DNA of 64,000 nt from JBPRGG01 sp051418075 (GTDB lineage: Bacteria > Bacteroidota > Bacteroidia > Cytophagales > Cyclobacteriaceae). The DNA lies in assembly GCA_051418075.1 (NCBI GenBank), contig JBPRGG010000104.1, forward strand, positions 1 through 64,000, given 5' to 3'. The translations under genes and the position numbers were made by a program. Shown here piece by piece: positions 55,472-64,000 of this stretch. The notes beneath the pieces are model-generated. The model was not told where the DNA came from. It worked only from the letters and a program-made list of their open reading frames with translations, and made no database searches. Every line of letters starts with the position of its first letter. Position 1 is the stretch's first letter.

Positions 55472-57166
55472 ATGAAAAAATATTTAATAATCCTATTTAT
55501 CTTCTTATTAGGTTCCAGTTGTGAAGATTTTTTGGAGTCAACTGATTACCTCAATAAAAGCGACCAAAACTTCCCGCAAACAGGGGAGGATATGAATCAA
55601 CTTTTAACCGGTGTTTACTTTTCGTTGAGCAAAGTAAATCTGGGTTCTACCTACTATATCGGAACTTTAGCTTCAGATGATCAATTTGGTTCCGGAGCTG
55701 CTAATGATGCCGTAGCTCATGGATTTGATCGTTGGAAAGTGGCAAACCCCAATATGGCTTCCGATATCTGGAGAAATTACTATGAAGGTATCTACCGTAC
55801 TAATAAATTGCTGGAATCTATGGATCAGGTTGAGTTTTCCAGGCCGGAGGAAAAAAGCTCCATTGAAGGAGAAGCCTACTTTCTCAGGGCCTTTTTTTAT
55901 AGTGAATTATCAAAATTATTCGGCGATGTTCCTTTATTGACTACATCTGTTCCGGTAAACATTCCAAGAACACCGGCAAAGGAAACCTATGGGCAAATTG
56001 CTTCTGATCTGTTACAGGCCATCCAATTGCTGCCATCAGTAAAGTATGATCATAATCCTCAACGGTTTGGTCATGCAACTAAATGGGCGGCAGAGGCTTT
56101 ATTGGCTCGGGTATATTTGTTCTATACCGGATATTACCAGCAGGATAGTTTACCTTTAGCAGAAGGAGGAAGTGTGACGAGAGATCAGGTAATAGGTTAT
56201 TTAGATGATCTTATTAATAACAGCGGCCATCATTTGATAAATGATTTTAGAAATTTATGGGTTTATACAAATGAAGGCACAAAAGAGGATTATACATATA
56301 CCCAGGGAAAAGTCCTTAATTGGGCTGGAGAAAACAATGCAGAATCTGTTTTTGAAATACAATATGGATTGATCAACAGTTGGGGAGAACCAAGGAATGT
56401 AATTGCACAAGCATTCGGGGTAAGAGGTCAAAGTAATATCAATAATGTTTTTCCATTTGGAGGTAACTGGGGGCAAGGTCAGGTAAATCCTAAAATGGTA
56501 GAAAACTGGCGTCAGGAAAGCCCACAGGATTCTCTCAGAAGGTGGGGTAGTATTTTGGATGTTGAGCATCCCAGAGAAGGTATTGTAACATATGAAACTG
56601 GTGGATGGAATATGATAGAAGAAACAAAACTGTTTCCCAAAAAAGTAGCATTGATACGTGTTTGGACTGATAAATCTGCTGATGAAAGAGCCAACTGGAA
56701 GTCATTTAATCACAATATAGTCTACGACAACCTTGGTGAAGGTTTTAATAATGCAAGTATTTTGAACCTGACTTTGATCCGATATGCCGATGTTTTACTG
56801 ATGCATTCAGAACTGACACAAACAGCTGACAAATTGAATCAGGTAAGGGCCAGGGCCGGATTATCACCAGTCAATTATAGCCAGGAAAATTTAGAAGAAG
56901 AAAGGAGACATGAATTTGCCTTTGAAGGATTACGCTTTTTTGATCTGCTAAGATGGTATGGTAAAAATGCAGGAGCTATTATCGATCAAAATCAAAATGG
57001 AGCGGCCATTCTCAATGATAAAATACCAGCGGTATATCAGGCTAATCTTACCGAAAGGATTGCTGAAACCGGCGGTTTTATGCAAATACCTGAGAGTCAA
57101 ATATTGCTGTCCGGTGGTATACTTTCTCAAAATCCTGGTTGGACGGATCCGTCAAGTAATTTGTAG
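55472..57166 (+). CDS. SusD/RagB-family glycan-binding lipoprotein
   Basis: The surface lipoprotein that caps the SusC barrel and binds glycan, 564 residues. The signal peptide ends in FLLGSSCEDF (lipobox). The SusD-like_3/RagB helical TPR-type repeats follow, with RTNKLLESMDQ, EGEAYFLRAFFYSELSKLFGDVPLL (in parts) and a C-terminal RRHEFAFEGLRFFDLLRW. It lies 12 bp after SusC. The inverted repeat at 57180-57255 follows it. The sugar it binds cannot be read from sequence. Confidence 0.95.
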   Translation: MKKYLIILFIFLLGSSCEDFLESTDYLNKSDQNFPQTGEDMNQLLTGVYFSLSKVNLGSTYYIGTLASDDQFGSGAANDAVAHGFDRWKVANPNMASDIWRNYYEGIYRTNKLLESMDQVEFSRPEEKSSIEGEAYFLRAFFYSELSKLFGDVPLLTTSVPVNIPRTPAKETYGQIASDLLQAIQLLPSVKYDHNPQRFGHATKWAAEALLARVYLFYTGYYQQDSLPLAEGGSVTRDQVIGYLDDLINNSGHHLINDFRNLWVYTNEGTKEDYTYTQGKVLNWAGENNAESVFEIQYGLINSWGEPRNVIAQAFGVRGQSNINNVFPFGGNWGQGQVNPKMVENWRQESPQDSLRRWGSILDVEHPREGIVTYETGGWNMIEETKLFPKKVALIRVWTDKSADERANWKSFNHNIVYDNLGEGFNNASILNLTLIRYADVLLMHSELTQTADKLNQVRARAGLSPVNYSQENLEEERRHEFAFEGLRFFDLLRWYGKNAGAIIDQNQNGAAILNDKIPAVYQANLTERIAETGGFMQIPESQILLSGGILSQNPGWTDPSSNL

Positions 57167-57179
57167 TTTAACCATAGTA

Positions 57180-57255
57180 AAAAAGAAGGCGGCCCCTGAG
57201 TATTTTTATAAAAATAACAGTTAGATTTTAAATTTTGTGGCATGCCTTCTTTTTT
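57180..57255 (+). terminator. Long inverted repeat after susD
   Basis: AAAAAAGAAGGC (57180-57191) and GCCTTCTTTTTT (57244-57255) are perfect 12-base arms around a 52-base loop that itself contains the 16-base palindrome TATTTTTATAAAAATA. The right arm ends in six T, so it can act as a terminator that leaves the enzyme genes downstream at lower level. It overlaps the first codons of a longer reading frame for the next gene and so argues for the start at 57268. Confidence 0.6.
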
Positions 57256-57267
57256 AAATTTAAATAT

Positions 57268-59070
57268 ATGATTTTATCACGAAGAAAATTTTTAGCTAAA
57301 AGCATACAAGGAATGGGTGTATTAAGTACAATTCCTGCTTTCGGTATCATACCCTCCAATAAACATTCAATGGGTCCTGCCACACCTGTTTCTGTATATG
57401 TAAACTGGGCTGCCTACGATGAATTATCAGACCAGGTATTTTTAGATGAAGATATTGCCATGAGGCAATTCAATGAATTACTGAGGTTAAAAGAAGCAGG
57501 AGTCCAATTTGATTACTATCTGATGGATGCCTTTTGGTTTGATAAAGACGGGGCTTATCGGCAATGGAGAAAAGAAAGCTGGCCTGAAGGAGGTAAAAAA
57601 TGGATGGAGACTTGTTTTGCCCATGATATTAAGCCAGGGCTGTGGATTTCAACCAATTTGATGTATGCCGGAGGGGAAAATTATCATTTTCTCAGTCCGG
57701 CTCCTGCCTGGCAGGATTCTGTAGATAAGAATGATCGTTCCTTTTCTTTATTTGAAGGAGGTTATTTGACTGATTTGATTGAAGCTTTAACATATCATGC
57801 TGATCAGGGCATCAGCATGTTTAAGTTTGATTTTGCTGATTTCAATGCTGTTACCGCCAAAAGTGCTGGTAAAATGACACAGGAAGAAGTTGTAGAGGCC
57901 AACAAATCTGCTTTTATTGATGCGATAAAAGGGTTCAGAAAATCCTATCCTGATGTGTTATTGATGGCATACAATGGGTTTGGAGGGGTTATGGGGAATA
58001 CCTATACGCCTTATCAGAAAGCAATTGACCTTGAATGGTTAAATATATTTGATTCCATGTACTGTGGCGATCCACGTCCGGCTGATGTCCCCTGTATGAA
58101 TTTCTGGCGAAGCAAGGATATCTACTCGGATCACATGGTCAAGCAGTTCGCTTTCAATGATATTCCTCTGAAAAGAATTGATAATAGCGCTTTCATGATC
58201 GGAACCACAGGTACTTGCTATTTCCGGGGTGCTCAGGCCTGGAAAGGAATGCTATTATTATCAATGGCCAGGGGCGGATGGATCAATACTTATTATGGTA
58301 ATCTGGATCTTCTATCAGATAAAGATGGCAAATGGTTTGCCCAGGCCCAATCTATGTTTTACCCATTGCAGCAGCAAAATCATTTTACCTTAATAGGAGG
58401 AATACCAGGTCAGGATGAATGGTATGGCTATCAGGCTTCAGGAAAAAAAGGGGAATTGATTTTATTGGTAAACCCCAGTCAGAAAATTCGTGATATTGAT
58501 CTTTCATTTAAAAAGTATAAAAGCACAGGAGCAGTATTATTTCATGATGCGGGATTTGTACCGGAAGTGTCTCAGGATTGGTTGAAGATTGGTCCGGAAC
58601 AACTTGTTTTGATTGGCTATGGGGAATATGATCAGCCATCATATAATTTAGGCATAGGCGATTTTATTCGAATTCCCTCATCAATAAAACCAATTTCAAC
58701 CGATTGGAAAATTTCCAACCAAATAATCCAGACAGAGTTAAATGTATCCCAAGAACAGGATATAAGGATTATTATACAACAATTTGGCTCTGATGGATTA
58801 CCGGTCCGGTCATCCGGGGGATCACCGCCTCATGGCATTACCTTAGGTCATATTATTCAGATAGAAGCGTACCAGGAGGGTAAGGCTGTACCACTACAAG
58901 TCCAGTATGATAAAGCCATTTGGAGTGGTCTATCCTGGGGGGTAGCCGAAATCAGGGCAGAGAATCTGGACTTGAGTAAGAAACTTTTATTAATGGGAAC
59001 TTCGGCTGAAAAAAATCCAGTAGTTTTAAAAGGAGAATTATATGCTGTTAGCTATAGAAAGGAAGATTAA
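57268..59070 (+). CDS. Tat-exported TIM-barrel glycoside hydrolase, clan GH-D-like
   Basis: A 600-residue enzyme. The start MILSRRKFLAKS is a twin-arginine signal (SRRKFL). The catalytic barrel has YYLMDAFWFDKDG and KPGLWISTNL, then ISMFKFDFADFNA, where D in KFDF fits the nucleophile of GH27/36-type alpha-galactosidases. A second acidic residue probably lies near SMYCGDPRP. A C-terminal beta-sandwich starts near residue 400. I choose ATG 57268 because the longer frame begins inside the inverted repeat. Exact family and substrate are uncertain. Confidence 0.7.
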   Translation: MILSRRKFLAKSIQGMGVLSTIPAFGIIPSNKHSMGPATPVSVYVNWAAYDELSDQVFLDEDIAMRQFNELLRLKEAGVQFDYYLMDAFWFDKDGAYRQWRKESWPEGGKKWMETCFAHDIKPGLWISTNLMYAGGENYHFLSPAPAWQDSVDKNDRSFSLFEGGYLTDLIEALTYHADQGISMFKFDFADFNAVTAKSAGKMTQEEVVEANKSAFIDAIKGFRKSYPDVLLMAYNGFGGVMGNTYTPYQKAIDLEWLNIFDSMYCGDPRPADVPCMNFWRSKDIYSDHMVKQFAFNDIPLKRIDNSAFMIGTTGTCYFRGAQAWKGMLLLSMARGGWINTYYGNLDLLSDKDGKWFAQAQSMFYPLQQQNHFTLIGGIPGQDEWYGYQASGKKGELILLVNPSQKIRDIDLSFKKYKSTGAVLFHDAGFVPEVSQDWLKIGPEQLVLIGYGEYDQPSYNLGIGDFIRIPSSIKPISTDWKISNQIIQTELNVSQEQDIRIIIQQFGSDGLPVRSSGGSPPHGITLGHIIQIEAYQEGKAVPLQVQYDKAIWSGLSWGVAEIRAENLDLSKKLLLMGTSAEKNPVVLKGELYAVSYRKED

Positions 59071-59275
59071 GGATTTGAGAGTAGCATGTTGGTACTATAA
59101 CTGCCATTTTAAATGAAATTGGTAAGTACTGGTTTCCAATCAGTTCAGGATTACCTGGACAAAACTGTTTAACTTAACTTGTCAAATTTTGAAATTACAA
59201 TTTGATTATATAAAATAAAATATGAACCTGTAAGAAAAAGCAGAATCCCTTATTATTGAAGCAAAAAAACAAACA

Positions 59276-60700
59276 ATGATGAGCATACATGTTTTTAAGG
59301 CATTAATCCTTGTATTAATGTTATTGCTGGTCTGTTGCAGCAGCAAGCGCCCTTTGAATGAAAGTGATTCTTCACCTCCCAATATTATTTTGATATTGGT
59401 TGACGATATGGGCATAGCCGACCTGGGTTGTTATGGTAATGATTTTCATAAAACTCCTAATATTGACAAAATGGCTGCAAATGGAATTCAGTTTATGAAT
59501 GCCTATGCCTCCAGTCCGGTTTGTTCTCCTACCCGGGCAAGTATCCTTACCGGTAAATATCCTGCGTCATTAAATCTTACTGACTGGATCCCCGGAAAAC
59601 CTTCCTGGGCCTCTGAAAAATTAATAGCGCCTGAATTCAGGCATACCTTACCCCAGGATGAGCTTACATTGGCCGAATATCTGAAGGAAAAAGGCTACAA
59701 AACAGCAAGTTTTGGAAAATGGCATTTGGGCGGTACAGGCTCCATGCCTACTGATCATGGCTTTGATATTAATGTGGCGGGAAATCAGGCAGGTTTGCCT
59801 CCATCCTATTTTTATCCTTATATTAAGGATGATTTTGTACTACCTGATTTAAACAAGGGGGGAACAAAAGGTGAATTTTTGACCGACAGGCTTACCTCTG
59901 AAGCAATGAAATGGGTAGTTGACCACAAAGAAGAACCTTTCTTTTTGTACTTATCCTATTTTACCGTTCATATATGGTTGGAAACAAAACAGGAATTGGA
60001 AGAAAAATACCTCAAAAAAGCTGAACAGGGCTCTTTTAACTCACTTACTAACCCAGTTTATGCAGGTATGGTAGAAACACTCGACCATAACGTGGGAAAA
60101 ATTATGGCAACGCTGGAAAATTATCAAATAGATAATACCATAGTTGTTTTTTATTCTGATAATGGAGGGCTGCATAAAAAGGAAAGTGAAAATACTCCCG
60201 CTACCGACAATGGAATTTACCGTGAAGGAAAAGGTTATTTGTATGAGGGTGGTATTCGTGAGCCTTTGATTTTCTTTGATAGGAGCCGGATTAATGAAGG
60301 TAAAAAATCTGATGCTTTAATATCATCTGTGGATATTATGCCTACATTAATTGACTTATGTAATTTCGAAGTGCCGGATAGTGAAGGCATAAGTTTTGCC
60401 AGCCATCTTATTAACGGTGATTTAGTAAAAAAGGAAACAATGTACTGGCATTATCCCCATTATAGTTACCAGGGAGGCAGGCCTTCAGGTGCAATCAGGG
60501 AAGGTGACTATAAATTGATTGAGTATTTTGATGATGGTATAGTTGAATTATATAATATAAAAACTGATCCTGAGGAAAGGTATAATCTGGCTACAGATAA
60601 AATTGCTTTGAAAGAAAAAATGTTGAACAAATTGCATCAATGGCAAAAAGATGTGAATGCTCAAATGCCGCATATCAATGACAATTATAAACCAAGTTAA
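59276..60700 (+). CDS. S1 family sulfatase (lipoprotein)
   Basis: Hydrolyses sulfate esters of sugars, 474 residues. A lipobox LVCCSSK ends the signal peptide. The metal ligands LVDDMG (D43, D44) and the signature VCSPTRASILTG are present, in which C83 would become formylglycine. KWHLGG follows, and a later FYSDNGG carries the second metal-binding Asp/Asn pair. It is a full-length type I sulfatase. Its place in the PUL implies a sulfated polysaccharide. A maturation enzyme for the formylglycine is not in the window. Confidence 0.92.
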   Translation: MMSIHVFKALILVLMLLLVCCSSKRPLNESDSSPPNIILILVDDMGIADLGCYGNDFHKTPNIDKMAANGIQFMNAYASSPVCSPTRASILTGKYPASLNLTDWIPGKPSWASEKLIAPEFRHTLPQDELTLAEYLKEKGYKTASFGKWHLGGTGSMPTDHGFDINVAGNQAGLPPSYFYPYIKDDFVLPDLNKGGTKGEFLTDRLTSEAMKWVVDHKEEPFFLYLSYFTVHIWLETKQELEEKYLKKAEQGSFNSLTNPVYAGMVETLDHNVGKIMATLENYQIDNTIVVFYSDNGGLHKKESENTPATDNGIYREGKGYLYEGGIREPLIFFDRSRINEGKKSDALISSVDIMPTLIDLCNFEVPDSEGISFASHLINGDLVKKETMYWHYPHYSYQGGRPSGAIREGDYKLIEYFDDGIVELYNIKTDPEERYNLATDKIALKEKMLNKLHQWQKDVNAQMPHINDNYKPS

Positions 60701-60745
60701 AAGGGGTCAGTCAATCCCGCTTCTAATAAAGAATAATTTAGCATT

Positions 60746-61870
60746 ATGAAACAGATCACAATACTAGTTCTTTTATCAATATCCTGGTGGTCTTGTCAGA
60801 CAGACGATTCTGATAAGAAGTATAATGAAGTGATTCTTACCGCAGTTGACCTTATTCAGGAACCAGTAATTACAGCCGGTGATCCTGGTACTGAAGACAA
60901 TCAATTTGGTTTTGAAGGAGGAACCTGCAGAAAAGTAGGCGATACTTATTATATTTTTACCACCGAAGTGTTTGACCAACCCAAGACTGCAGCTGTTCGA
61001 ATGGCCCTATGGACCAGCGGGAATGGCATTGATTTTCAAAAAAAGTCTGTCATTGCTTCCACTAATTATAATTGGGAAGATACAACTCATCGCATGTCTC
61101 CCTGGTCTCCCATGGCGGTTTATGATCAGGAAAGGGAATTGTGGTCGGTTTTTCATGTAGGTTACCGTCGAAAAGCCAATTCCACCAATGTTTTCAACAT
61201 GTCAGGACGAATATTTCGCTATGATTCAGAAGTTAAGGGGAGGGAAGGGATTGGTGGTCCTTACCAGGAGGGGGACTGGGTAACCATACTGGGAGAACCG
61301 GATTGGTGGGAAGGCCCGGGTGAAATAGTTTCTTTTTATCCATATAAAGCAGGTGATGAATGGTGGGCTTTCTACGGGGGCAATAGTGTGCCGGATCATA
61401 TAGATGCCAGTGGGCAGGAACAGGAGGTAAAGCATATTTTTTATGCAGGATTGGCCCAGTCCAAAGATGGATTGACAGATGAATGGGAACGTCAGTATGA
61501 TCTGAATCCAGTGCAAATGGATCCGGAATTCATTGAGAATTCAGTAGTGACTAAAATCAACGACCATCTTTACATTAATTTGTATGACGGAGCCAATGAG
61601 CATGCCATTTCCTATTCATGGTCACCCGATGGCATAAACTGGCAGCCTGAACAGCTTATAGAATTTCCCGATCCACCTGGCTGGATCAAAAGTACCCGCA
61701 CTCCTTTGGGTTTAATTGATGAAGGTAATGGTATTTATTCCATTTATTTTACCGCATTTGATGGGAATAATCCGGAGAAGATTGAACCTACCTGGCATGA
61801 TGGATTTGGTCATGTTGGTTTGTTAAAAGTTAAATTAGAAATCCAGGCCACAGGTTCAGAATCAGAATAA
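60746..61870 (+). CDS. Lipoprotein with five-bladed propeller (GH43/GH32-like)
   Basis: A 374-residue exported protein. The signal peptide ends in SWWSCQTD. The body has repeats of the kind seen in GH43 and GH32 propellers: GGTCRKVGDTYYIFTTEV, DQERELWSVFHVGY, EGPGEIVSFYPYKAGDEWWAFYGG and DHLYINLYDGANEHAISYSWSPDG. I cannot place the three acidic catalytic residues with confidence. It is a probable glycoside hydrolase or sugar-binding propeller. It sits between the sulfatase and a TIM-barrel lipoprotein in the PUL. Confidence 0.6.
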   Translation: MKQITILVLLSISWWSCQTDDSDKKYNEVILTAVDLIQEPVITAGDPGTEDNQFGFEGGTCRKVGDTYYIFTTEVFDQPKTAAVRMALWTSGNGIDFQKKSVIASTNYNWEDTTHRMSPWSPMAVYDQERELWSVFHVGYRRKANSTNVFNMSGRIFRYDSEVKGREGIGGPYQEGDWVTILGEPDWWEGPGEIVSFYPYKAGDEWWAFYGGNSVPDHIDASGQEQEVKHIFYAGLAQSKDGLTDEWERQYDLNPVQMDPEFIENSVVTKINDHLYINLYDGANEHAISYSWSPDGINWQPEQLIEFPDPPGWIKSTRTPLGLIDEGNGIYSIYFTAFDGNNPEKIEPTWHDGFGHVGLLKVKLEIQATGSESE

Positions 61871-61900
61871 ATCAGCATTTTACCGCAAAATTTACATATT

Positions 61901-63361
61901 ATGGAATTTAAAAAATTAAGCCTCACGATTATTATTACTTTATCAAGTTTGCTATATTGGACGGGTTGCCAGGATACAAAATCAGCCAGTGATATTTCCA
62001 TAAAAGCTGATTCAATTAAACTAGAACCAGGGGTGTTTTTAGCCAGCCATTACCAGTCAACAGGCTGGGAGCTATGGGAAATTGAAAGGTGGAAAAAAGA
62101 AATTCTGGATATGAAAAAAATGGGGGCTGAAACGATTTGGTATCTTCCTATCCAGTTTGGACAACAGAGTTCTAAAGAAAGTTTCGAGCCGGGAAATCCT
62201 TTTTGGGAATTGCAAAAAAACATTAGTCAATTTATCACTGATTCAGGCATGAAAGTGGGAATATATGTGGGATATAATGATGTTTTTCCTGAAACACTGG
62301 ATCAAAATCCGGATTGGATAGCCACTTATGGTAAATATGGCCTGGAGCAGGCACAGGCTTGTCCTTCTATTGAGGCTGCCCTGGATGAGATTTATACACT
62401 TCGAAAAAGACTTTTTGAAGAATTACCCCACATTGATTATTTGATGACCCCGATTACAGACTATGGTGGATGCGGTTGTGAAAAATGTGCTCCCTTACCC
62501 ATAACCTATTTGAAAGTGTTTTCCCAGATGGCAGAGATGTGCAAAAAGTTTCATCCGGATGTTGAAATTGTGGCTTCTGGTTGTGGGGTTGGTCAAAAAG
62601 ATATTGATCTGCTGCGAGAAAAGCTGGAAGAAGCGGATTGGGTTGATTATGTGGCAGATCTACCCCGGGGGGTAAAACCTGTTATAAAATACTATATGTC
62701 TCCTGAAATCACCATGGTGGATGGCTGGGGTAATTTCGGTCCAAGTCCCAAATTTGAAACCATAAAGAAAGCATTTGTGGATGATCATCCTTTTGCTGTA
62801 GCAACTTCTACTTATTCTGAAGGTATTCATGATGATGTCAATCGTTTTGCAACCCTTCAGTTTGCCATTAATCCGGCCAGAGAAGTAGAAGATGTAGCTT
62901 ACCAGTATGCCAACCAATGGTTAAACCTTGATGAGCAAGATTCAAAACTTGTGGCTGATGTAATTGCTGAATTGGGTACCCAGATTATTCGTAACCGGGA
63001 TTATGTATACTTCAAGGATGGGGCTGATAACCCAAAGGCTGACCAGCGATTAAAAACGCTCATTGAGATCAGGTCTGAAAATCCTGATATTCGAAATAAT
63101 TACAGGTATTGGTTGCTGCATTACAGGGCAGTGAATGAATGTTTTTCAACCATAGAAGGTGATTTAACTCTTGATGAACTGTATGAAGAGCTTTTTTTAT
63201 CAAAAAAAGAAATTACCAGACTTGAACCAGCTTATGGAAAGCACTTAGCCGATATGGAAAGATGGCATAAACCGGAATTGTCGCCGCTCAGCTGGCCCCG
63301 GGCTTTCAATCATATTTGGTTACAGGAAAAAAAATATGCTGAAGACAGGAATATTGAATAA
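61901..63361 (+). CDS. TIM-barrel lipoprotein with a CxCxxC cluster, probable glycoside hydrolase
   Basis: A 486-residue exported protein. The signal peptide ends in LYWTGCQDT (lipobox). The N-terminal half looks like a TIM barrel with GIYVGYNDVFPE and DYLMTPITDYGGCGCEKCAPL. The GGCGCEKC cluster resembles the DxGGxCxxC stretches of DUF4838 and related hydrolases. Later segments IVASGCGVG, SPEITMVDGWGNFGPSP and TSTYSEGIHDD continue the barrel. The helical tail is of unknown role. Family assignment is uncertain, and there is no obvious match to a numbered GH family. Confidence 0.6.
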   Translation: MEFKKLSLTIIITLSSLLYWTGCQDTKSASDISIKADSIKLEPGVFLASHYQSTGWELWEIERWKKEILDMKKMGAETIWYLPIQFGQQSSKESFEPGNPFWELQKNISQFITDSGMKVGIYVGYNDVFPETLDQNPDWIATYGKYGLEQAQACPSIEAALDEIYTLRKRLFEELPHIDYLMTPITDYGGCGCEKCAPLPITYLKVFSQMAEMCKKFHPDVEIVASGCGVGQKDIDLLREKLEEADWVDYVADLPRGVKPVIKYYMSPEITMVDGWGNFGPSPKFETIKKAFVDDHPFAVATSTYSEGIHDDVNRFATLQFAINPAREVEDVAYQYANQWLNLDEQDSKLVADVIAELGTQIIRNRDYVYFKDGADNPKADQRLKTLIEIRSENPDIRNNYRYWLLHYRAVNECFSTIEGDLTLDELYEELFLSKKEITRLEPAYGKHLADMERWHKPELSPLSWPRAFNHIWLQEKKYAEDRNIE

Positions 63362-63437
63362 AAAGAACTACCGCTACGGTAGGATACAATCATAAGAACC
63401 GGTTATTTTTAAACTGTATAATTAAAAAGCAAACCCA

Positions 63438-64000
63438 ATGCATCAGAAAATAATATGGCATCTATCCAAATTTTTTATAGCGTTACTAATTTTTGAACCT
63501 GTGGACTTACTAGCCCAATCCCAGCGATCCATCGACCAGCCCATGCCTACCCGCCAGGTACACCTTGATTTTCATACCTCTGAACAAATACCAGAGATCG
63601 GAGCCAGGTTTGATAAAAAGCAGTGGCAGGAAGCATTAAAAGCTGGTCACATAAACCATATCAACATTTTTGCCAAAGGACACCACAGCATGGCTTACTA
63701 TCCGACAAAAGTAGGCATGATGCATCCTCACCTGGATTTCGACCTGATGGGATCCCAGATAGAAGCCTGCCATGAAATAGGTGTCAAATGCCCGCTTTAC
63801 TTTACAATAGGCTGGTCTGCCAATGATGCGGAAGCTCATCCTGAATGGTGCATGCGCGATCAGGATGGCAGCATACGCACCCTAAACCTGGATCAGTTTG
63901 CTGATCCGCAGGAAGTAAGGCCTCATTATTCCTGGAAATGCATGTGCCCGGCCAGTAGTGGCCCTTACCACCAGTATATTCTGCAACAGGTAGAGGAGAT
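63438..64000 (+). CDS. GHL6-type glycoside hydrolase (partial, runs off the window)
   Basis: The first 187 residues of an exported enzyme. The signal peptide ends in VDLLAQSQRS, so the mature protein may start with Gln. The sequence QVHLDFHTSEQIPEIG, the GHHSMAYYPTKVGMMHP stretch and LYFTIGWSANDAEAHPEWC match the N-terminal barrel of the hypothetical glycosyl hydrolase 6 type, often joined to a beta-galactosidase-like trimerisation domain. It is the last gene of the PUL seen here. The window ends before its active site is complete. Confidence 0.75.
   Translation, partial: MHQKIIWHLSKFFIALLIFEPVDLLAQSQRSIDQPMPTRQVHLDFHTSEQIPEIGARFDKKQWQEALKAGHINHINIFAKGHHSMAYYPTKVGMMHPHLDFDLMGSQIEACHEIGVKCPLYFTIGWSANDAEAHPEWCMRDQDGSIRTLNLDQFADPQEVRPHYSWKCMCPASSGPYHQYILQQVEE

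Noticed and set aside
1..64000. CRISPR arrays, complete insertion sequences and phage genes
   Set aside because: No regularly spaced repeats, transposase or phage structural genes were found on reading both strands.

Overview
The window is a piece of chromosome from a member of the Bacteroidota, most likely a free-living Cytophagales-like bacterium. The evidence is a SusC/SusD pair with a FecI/FecR regulator pair, a PorP/SprF protein beside a giant surface protein with a gliding-type C-terminal sorting domain, a PorE-like OmpA protein, a TAnnTTTG-type promoter, and AT-rich DNA with few Shine-Dalgarno sequences. No tRNA, rRNA or CRISPR array was recognised. Species-level placement is inference.

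Layout. 1-510: 3' end of a degraded group II intron (domains V and VI readable). 626-4848 (+): nucleotide-sugar operon (ugd, UDP-xylose synthase, rfbB, rfbA) for surface polysaccharide. 4855-7345 (-): glutaminyl cyclase and cysS. 7508-12493 (+): rimP-nusA-infB with its own promoter, leader hairpin and terminator. 12494-20688: housekeeping genes and small regulators (asd, THUMP-like methyltransferase, an HMA-AraC fusion regulator, hbd, cvfB, an MsbA-type ABC exporter). 21332-32399: an EF-hand protein and a type IX secretion/gliding group (1717-residue CHU_C protein, PorP/SprF, Ste24-type M48 protease, PorE-like OmpA protein). 33531-40430 (-): TetR-controlled multidrug export operon (TolC, HlyD, two split ATPases, two ABC-2 permeases) with three copies of a 16-bp operator. 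40494-49563: mixed accessory genes, including a second EF-hand protein, a patatin, a DUF4432 protein beside a wrecked enolase-superfamily pseudogene, small secreted unknowns and manC.

50001-64000 (+): a polysaccharide utilization locus running off the right edge. It has an ECF sigma factor and FecR anti-sigma factor, then a structured leader, then SusC with an STN signalling domain and SusD. A long inverted repeat that looks like a terminator follows. Downstream are a Tat-exported clan GH-D-like hydrolase, an S1 sulfatase, a beta-propeller (GH43-like) lipoprotein, a TIM-barrel lipoprotein with a CxCxxC cluster, and the start of a GHL6-type hydrolase. The set suggests a sulfated polysaccharide as substrate, but the sugar cannot be named from sequence.

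The most original observations are the TetR operator triplet, the leader between fecR and susC, the inverted repeat splitting susCD from the enzymes, the unusual enzyme set of the PUL, the rimP start correction with its 5' hairpin, the pair of W-D EF-hand proteins, and agreement between the glutaminyl cyclase gene and the Gln-starting mature ends of many exported proteins here.
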